In this document: piece by piece, positions 57,615-64,000 of the stretch
How positions within the stretch are numbered: position 1 is the first letter of the stretch
Layout: every line of letters begins with the position of its first letter
Source of the DNA: Parietaria judaica
Lineage: Eukaryota; Streptophyta; Magnoliopsida; Rosales; Urticaceae
Reading direction: 5' to 3'
NCBI GenBank assembly: GCA_954871525.1
Contig: OX940865.1
Coordinates: 22,614,420 to 22,678,419, forward strand
Length of the DNA stretch: 64,000 nt
Position numbers and translations under genes: made by a program
The notes under the pieces: model-generated
The model's input: the letters and a program-made list of their open reading frames with translations, nothing else
Database searches by the model: none
What the model was told of the DNA's origin: nothing

Positions 57615-60600
57615 AAGGAGTCTCCGATACGAATCAGTCGGCTGATGGTTACAATTATCATCCACACGACAACTCCGGCCCTTCGACGAGCAAAAATGTA
57701 TTGCCTCAGCGCAACGGAGTTTTTCATGACTGTAAGTTTATATCGAACCATTTCTTCATTTTAATTTCACATTATTTTTTAATTACCATCTTCAGGTTCT
57801 AGTCCGAAATCACTCTAGCACGAATCCGTTAAAAAATATGAAAAAATCTTGGTATCATGTTTTACCTCTCTCTAAACCAAGTAGTGATGAAAGAAGGTGA
57901 TTACTTCATAAGGCGCTTATCAAGTATTAGTTGCCGAGAATTTTATAAAAATACATATGTTTATTGACAAATCTCGGAAGTACATTAATCTCATCTGTTT
58001 AATTATTATGCTATAATTATTTTTTCTTTAAGGGTATAATGCACCAGCACCCTGGTAAGTTCTTGCATTTGGTTAATTACACCCAGGATTTTAAAGTCTG
58101 GAAGTTAGCCCCGATAATGGATAGAAAAGATTAGATTTAAAATTAGAAGGATTTTATTCTACATATGTATTGGTTCAATTTTAGAAACTATCGAACTTTA
58201 GATTGTATGTTTTTTAAAATATGCTTTTTCCGGATGGAAAGTAATTGATTTTATGAAATTATTAATATCGGTAATTATGCAGTCCAAGATGCTTTAAGCT
58301 GTGCTCTTTCAAAGAAAGCTGTGGGACTAGTGAAATCTGGAATGGTGATTGGCGTGGGTAGTGGATGCACACTCTCTCTTCTCATTGGCGAGCTCGGAAA
58401 ACTTATAAAAGGAGGAAAGGTTTGAATCTCCTTTGAATTTGTTTTGTTGAATACTAATTCTCGATTCAAAATTTGAGCACCCTTTTATTTATAAGCGTGT
58501 AACTTTGATTCCTAACGAATTTATCACTTCAATTTTGAAGCTGAAAGATGTTGTTGCAGTAGGAACAAATTACGAAACAAGAAGAGTGGCTCGACAGTTT
58601 GGTGTAGCGACTGTAAGGTTTTAACATGAATAATATACACTTCATAACTATTGGGTATTTAAAATAAATCCGTACTGATAGATGCCTTTCTTTTCCCGTC
58701 AAGTTCAGGTCGATTTGAACGATGTCACTGGTATCGACATTGCATTTGACGTTGTCGATGAAGTTGACTTTGCTAAAAATATCTTGAAGGTTGAATTCTC
58801 GTGCCCGTTCAAGTTTTCCTCGAAGAGCTTATATATTTTGTTGTACTTATTTCATGATTAAGAATTGGTCTTGAATTCTTTTCTATACAGGTCAGTTCAG
58901 CTGATCATACAATACAAAAGGTAGATTTGATATCTATGTAGATTGTTCAGATACTTCTAATAGTTTAAGAGGATTTAAACTGGAATTTCACCCAAATTTA
59001 CGAACAAAGGGGCTCTATCATCGAAAATCCCGACGAGTTGAGAGGAAACTAATGAATAATCTCAAACATTCTTAATTACTTTCTACATTAGAAAAACCCC
59101 AACCTATGTTGAATATAACCGAAATTTCTTCATTAATCTACATGCCCTTTTTTGCCCTTTTCTTTGTATTAGACCTAGAATAGTTATAATAATTATGTTT
59201 TTCTTGGACCAGGTAATTTATTCCATGACAGATACGTGCATAATATTGGCGGACCATACGAAGGTTGTTCATCGGCTCGGTAGCAAATTTCCGGTGGCGG
59301 TTAGTTTCCTTTGAACTTGTGTGGAGCACATGATATGATGTCCTAATGTGGAAATTATGGGAATTTTTCTTATATATTCCGGTAATTGAAAAATAATTTT
59401 TGCTATTTATTCCCTATATCAAATAAAATTAAAAAACTATGAAACACTCATCCTAAAATTGTGGGAAACTAATTCTATGTTGCAATATCACAATGATAGC
59501 CCGTATCGGACTGTTCGTGCAAATATTTAATAAAAATTAATCCTAGTTTAGTATAATTTTATTATAACACTGACGAGATTCATTTTAGGTTGAAGTTCTT
59601 CCCATCGCCGTAACGCCTGTTCTAAGGCGACTCATAGCTCTTGGGGGAGGTCAGTGTTCACTTACTATATATTTTCCCTAAGCTATTATTGTGGATGCCT
59701 TCTGTGGCAAGACTTACTATAGAAGGAACCTGAACATGGGTTTGGAAATTCGGCCGTGTGAGTGACGAGGTTGGGAAGAACAAGCTAGACGATCGACTTT
59801 TGACACTCTTAAGTCTTACCTGAGTTTTAATTTGCACAATAGACTTGATTTTTCATGCATGTCATTCGAGAGATTATGTGACTGAACCGACTACTCAATT
59901 TAATAAGTTCAATTAAAGGTAAGAAATCGTTTTAAGTGAATTTTTGTTTACTATCGTTTTCAAGTCAACTTGGTTTGTATTTGGCCTACCTCTAAACGGG
60001 TCACGTTTTCCGATGCAAATGATCTTTGAACCAAAATATTCTCTTAGTCTTAGCTAACTTAGTCTCTTTCTAGAATATAGAGACTTGGTTTGAGAAAGAG
60101 TGGTTTGGAAGTCGTGAAAATGGCTCCCGCTACGAGATCGAGATCTCGGGCTTTATCAGCTATCAAGAGTAGTTCGTTAGCCCACTAAAAAATTATCTAT
60201 TAGAAAGAAAAAAATTGTGTCTATCATTATTTAATATTTCTTTTCTCTATGGAAAGAGAATTTTTGGAGATTTTTGAAGTAGTTTTAGTAGGGAAACTTC
60301 ATAAAACATCCCTCAAAACACCATAAATTATTTTATTACACATCAAAACATCATAATTGGAAATACATCATTTTTAAATTTTATGTACCAAAATACTCTT
60401 AGTTGTGTCCATTTTTCCGGACGCGACTTGTCCATTTTTCAGGAGGCAATATGTCCATTTTTCAGGACATAATATGTATATTTTGAAATGGTATTTTGGT
60501 ACATAAAATTTAAAAAGGATGTATTTCCAATTATGATGTTTTGAGGTGTAATAAAATAATTTATGGTGTTTTGAGGGATATTTTATGAAGTTTTCATTTT

Positions 60601-61496
60601 AGTAAAGCTATAAACTAGTCTTGGTGGACCAGAAAAGCGATAGGACCCGGATAGATGGTCAAAGAGAAACCTTGTTCAATTGGACAAAACATGACGGCTA
60701 AACCAAACCTAAATTAGGCGCCTATATACAAACCCAGTTCGCATTATTTTAAAATACCCTTAAAATAACTCTAATCAATCAAAATTCCTGTAAACATGAT
60801 TAAATAATAAAAAAGTACAGTAAACGTTTACTCTTTTCTTTTGAAGCTCTTCGCCCTGACTTATTGTTGATGCCTTCATTAGTGCCTGAAGTCAGATCTG
60901 CCTCAGGAAAGGAAGGTCCAGTGATCACCGATCTCGGAAATATGATTATCGACGCCAGGTAATTATATATAACATTATCGACGCCTCATTATACGCCTTC
61001 TCCAATATGTTTGAAACCTGATCATACTGAAAACTTCTCGTCTTTATCAGCTTTCCAAATGGGATTCAAAACCCAGTTGAGCTCGAGAAGAACATCAATC
61101 TAATTCCAGGCGTGGTCGAACGGTATGAACATAATCTTAAGCTCCGAGGCTTCCTCTTATCTTAAGCTCTGAGGCTCTGAGACCGAGGGGTATTTCTGCG
61201 CTACCCGGCTAGATGGAGGGTATTTGTGTAAAACTAGGTCATTTTTTATTTGATCGTTGATTGAATATTTCGGTTGCAGGAATTGTTTCAGGCATAGCAA
61301 CGAGTGTTCTCGTGGCTGTGAGAAACGGCAACAACGTCGACGTTCTGAATTTGGAGGAGTTCTTGCAACAAATGGTCGTACAGAGATACACTTAACTAAG
61401 CACTATGAAGAAAGACCTGACTACCTCAAATTTGGTCGATATTTTGAGATTTTGGAGCCGGTAACTGAAAATCGGTCCGGTTTTTGGGATATTTAG
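57599..61496 (+). CDS. RPI4: Ribose-5-phosphate isomerase-like protein (RPI4 type); last exon out of frame
   Basis: The exons are 57599-57731, 58283-58419, 58541-58612, 58709-58789, 58891-58920, 59213-59299, 59589-59649, 60847-60958, 61051-61122 and 61280 onward. Phases agree through 61122. RpiA-like landmarks are VGLVKSGMVIGVGSGCTLSL (phosphate loop), AVGTNYETRRVARQFGV, DIAFDVVDEVD, a weak counterpart of the DDTK region (ILADHTKVVHRLGSKFPVAV) and VITDLGNMIIDASFPNG. The KGxGGA catalytic loop is not seen, so isomerase activity is doubtful, as for the Arabidopsis RPI4 group. The final exon should read GIVSGIATSVLVAV ... NLEEF and stop at 61395, but joining GAACG to GAATTG shifts the frame. Reading then continues to 61496 with an unrelated tail. 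No transit peptide precedes it, and it begins 70 bp after the FAR1 stop. Confidence 0.8.
60293..60600. mobile_element. MITE inside an RPI-like gene intron
   Basis: Arms of about 100 bp are near-perfect inverted repeats (AAACTTCATAAAACATCCCT ... and its complement). They flank a centre with three GTCCATTTTTC(A/C)GGA units. TTTTAGTA occurs on both sides (about 60284 and 60598), a probable 8-bp target repeat with a few extra bases. Confidence 0.8.
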
Positions 61497-61499
61497 AGC

Positions 61500-62440
61500 C
61501 GATTTACGGCATTACGATTGTAAAATGGTACTAAGCTCGGTGTTACCATATTGGTATATATCCTAAAAATGTGATTACAATTAGAAAGTCCAAAGAGAAA
61601 TATTTAGGCTTAAATGTAAAATTTGGTGCTAAATTCAGTATTCTCTCATTTATGGCGCCCTAAAGATAAAAATAATTTTAAAAACTGCTTTTATTGATAC
61701 CTTAAAAGAATTTTTCAGTTATATAATTTTATCACATTAGCGAGTATTATTTCAATAGAATTTTTCAGAATGAAGACCAATGTAAACTAGTACAATTTAA
61801 TTAAATGTATTTATGAATACAATTTAAAGACGTTTTTGTGTATCTGTGAAGTCGGATATCAAATACCAAAAGTCCAACATCAAATTAACTATAATATAAT
61901 TATTATTAATTAATAAACTTAATTAACCAAAATGATTAATTTCATGGGAAAATTATTTTTTTATACCATCCACTTTCACTTTCAGCAAAAATATACCATC
62001 AAGTTTCAAAAGCGGTTAGAATTTACTTTAACGTATAATTTGATAATTTTTTCCCTTAGTTTCTTTTCTTTAATTATAAAAACATGCTCCTGATTATTTA
62101 CTTTTGTCGTTCCCTCCTCTCTTCATAACGCCGTCTCGTTCCCTCTTTCATACCATAGATTTTCACGGTAAGAATTTCTGAAAATTATCAAGAAGGATAA
62201 TTTTGGCCTTTGGGTACTTTAAAATCAAATTTATTAGAAGGTATAAAAAGAAAACTAAACTAAAGTACGCTTTGAGGGTATTATTTTTTTCGTTTTGAAA
62301 CTTGAGGGTATATTTTTGCTAAAAATAGCAACTGAGGGCGTAAAAACTCAAATTTCTTGAAGTTTGAGATTGACACGTGGATACGCACGTGATGTGTATC
62401 TTATTTCATTAGATTTATTTAGCCCCAAATCAAATGTATA
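61500..62440. other. Intergenic region with a MITE (about 61958-62345)
   Basis: The MITE has inverted arms of about 60-80 bp containing AGCAAAAATATACC(A/C)TCAAGT. The rest is AT-rich and has no gene. Confidence 0.6.
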
Positions 62441-62499
62441 ATTGTCTGACCTCACAAACAAACAAACGAACAATCAACAAATCCAAATTCGCTCTCAAA

Positions 62500-62554
62500 C
62501 TCTCGAGCTTCCATGAATTCGATCGTCGCGTAGTGTATGTGATTCTTCGCAAAA
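62500..62554 (+). other. Probable 5' UTR exon of the Arg/Ser-rich gene
   Basis: The leader ends CGCAAAAG|GTACCTC. The matching acceptor is GTGTTAG|GTGCTATA at about 62964, 13 nt before the start codon. Confidence 0.5.
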
Positions 62555-62977
62555 GGTACCTCTCGATCTTCTCTCCTCCTATGGTTTGCGTCTGAAAACC
62601 CTAGCTTCACTCACTGTTTGGTTGCCCAGAAAGCGTAAGAAAATGCGATTTAGGACGATTGTTTTCTTGATTTTTTTTTTTAATTTTGGAATCATTTTTA
62701 CGAAATCCATCGCCCCAGTGGTGAATCGTTTGTGAGATTCTTCATATTTGAATTTTCTTTGGCTAATTTTGGAGGTGGAATTAAGCTCGAAGCTTTTCTT
62801 AGCTTCTTCAACTAGTAAATGTTTTTTTTTTTTTTTTTTTTTAGCGTTGATAAGACGATTACACTAATATATTGTTTGGATTTGATTAACTGCGTAGAGG
62901 GACATGAAAATTGTTGATCTTTGTTTTCGTGTTCGTGTCTAGTCTTATGAAATTGCTTGTGTTAGGTGCTATATACC

Positions 62978-63937
62978 ATGGATGAGAGCTTGCATTCTGC
63001 GGACAGCTCAATGGAATTTCGGAAGCCTTCAGGCGATGCAGTTAACAGAAAGTACCGGCGCCGCTCGCCGATCAGTGGATCTCCCCCAGAAGGTTAGTTA
63101 CTTAGTTTTTTTTTTTCTTTTTTCCTTGTCAATGTCCTTTCATAAGCCGTCATAGTTACTGTGGAATGTCGACTAGCAACTCATCGGTTTCGTTGCTACT
63201 AGAAAATAATTCGATCGTTAATAAATTTCAATGTTTCGTTAATTTTCTGACTGATTGTACATTTTGGTGGTTATATAGCTTTTTTGTGACTGCAGGGAGT
63301 CCCAAGCGTGACGGAAGTGACAGTCAGTTAAAAGTGCGCGACTCTGGAAGAGTAAATGAAAATCGCTCAAAGAGTAACCAAGGGAGAGAAGTAGAAAAGA
63401 ACTCTGACAAGAGTCGTTATGATTATAAATATTTCGACAAACACTATAATAGAAATTCCCATGGATACTCTAGGCATGATGATTACGCCAGAAATAACAA
63501 GCATAATGACGATGACAGAAGTCATCGGTCTAGTTGGGAGTCGAGAGATGGGTACTCTGACAAGAGTAGGTCGAGGGATCATTTTCGAGACTTTGACAAG
63601 TTTTCTCGGGATAGAAATGACGGTTTACCGCCTAAGGACAAGGAAAGAGGTCATCGTTTAAGGGAAAGCGCTGGTAATGACGATAAAAGGGATAGCCGAA
63701 GGAGCATAGGGGGCGATAGAAGTGATCGGATGCAACAAGATGAAGGTAAAAATCATGATAAAGAACATTATAAGAGCGATGTACAACCAATTGGAACTCG
63801 GAACCTTATCAAGGAAGGAAAAAAGAAATACGACGATGTTGAAAGTCCCAGAGAAATATATGGGAGTGGGAACCTGGAATCGCCTTCTAGAAAACAAAAG
63901 ATCGACACGGAGAGAGACGATGGGAGGAGAAAGAGAG
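62978..63937 (+). CDS. Arginine/serine-rich protein, RSRC2-like, 5' part
   Basis: The exons are 62978-63092 and 63296-63937. The second ends AGAGAG|GTATTT in phase 1, and the gene continues past the window (a possible next acceptor, TTTATCCAG, lies at 63996). It starts MDESLHSADSSMEFRKPSGD and contains NRKYRRRSPISGSPPEGSPK. A long low-complexity region of SRD, RDR, DKSR and HYN repeats follows. The start and spacing resemble plant arginine/serine-rich coiled-coil protein 2, a nuclear protein linked to splicing. That assignment is from memory and the diagnostic C-terminal coiled coil is outside the window. The upstream part of the long open frame (63166-63295) is intron. Confidence 0.7.
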
Positions 63938-64000
63938 GTATTTCTGTTTCTACTATATTTTTCTATGACGTCAAATGGTCATTTTGATTTATCCAGAGAT

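Noticed and set aside
1..64000. CRISPR arrays, bacterial operons or phage genes
   Set aside because: The window has introns, plant gene families and plant transposons. The tandem repeats seen are microsatellites or minisatellites without spacer structure.

Overview
This is nuclear DNA from a flowering plant, most likely a eudicot. The evidence is AT-rich intergenic DNA, GT-AG introns, pentatricopeptide-repeat (PPR), FAR1-type and phylloplanin-like genes, plant transposon families (CACTA, hAT, Mutator-like, Copia, SINE), and a nuclear insert of plastid 23S rDNA. The species cannot be named from the sequence.

From 1 to about 37 kb the window is gene-poor, repeat-rich and built of duplicated segments. 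It holds four phylloplanin-like secreted-protein genes: two nearly identical plus-strand copies (3893-4381, 24707-25195) in a segmental duplication, and two diverged minus-strand copies (14003-14440, 35908-36366). There are also relics of the same family: a truncated gene start at 15.5 kb, and copies of the upstream region at 15.7, 28.6 and 33.3 kb with no gene attached. The duplicated segments differ by transposon insertions, so several elements can be read against an empty paralogous site with their target-site duplications.

From 40 to 64 kb the window is gene-rich. A plus-strand PPR gene (40403-41884) is followed by a minus-strand array derived from a PPR596-like (At1g80270-like) gene: a decayed copy (about 42.8-43.6 kb), intact copy A (44809-48082), a mitochondrial ribosomal protein S7 gene (49655-51130), and intact copy B (51741-55576). 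The S7 gene starts with the same 35-nt first exon (MWALRRAS...) and the same phase-2 intron as the two PPR genes. It therefore looks like a mitochondrion-to-nucleus gene transfer that gained its targeting presequence and probably its promoter from a tandem PPR596 copy. Copy B also has an intron that copy A lacks, and its two ends look like a duplicated AGGTAAGT coding motif.

On the plus strand from 56.2 kb, a short FAR1 DNA-binding-domain gene is followed only 70 bp later by a ribose-5-phosphate-isomerase-like (RPI4-type) gene. An intron-like stretch with phase-matched splice sites could join them into one fusion protein. The last RPI exon is out of frame with the previous one under canonical splicing. 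The window ends inside an arginine/serine-rich, probably RSRC2-like, gene.

The main discovery candidates are the S7 gene with its PPR-derived presequence, the FAR1-RPI arrangement, and the intron gain in PPR copy B.
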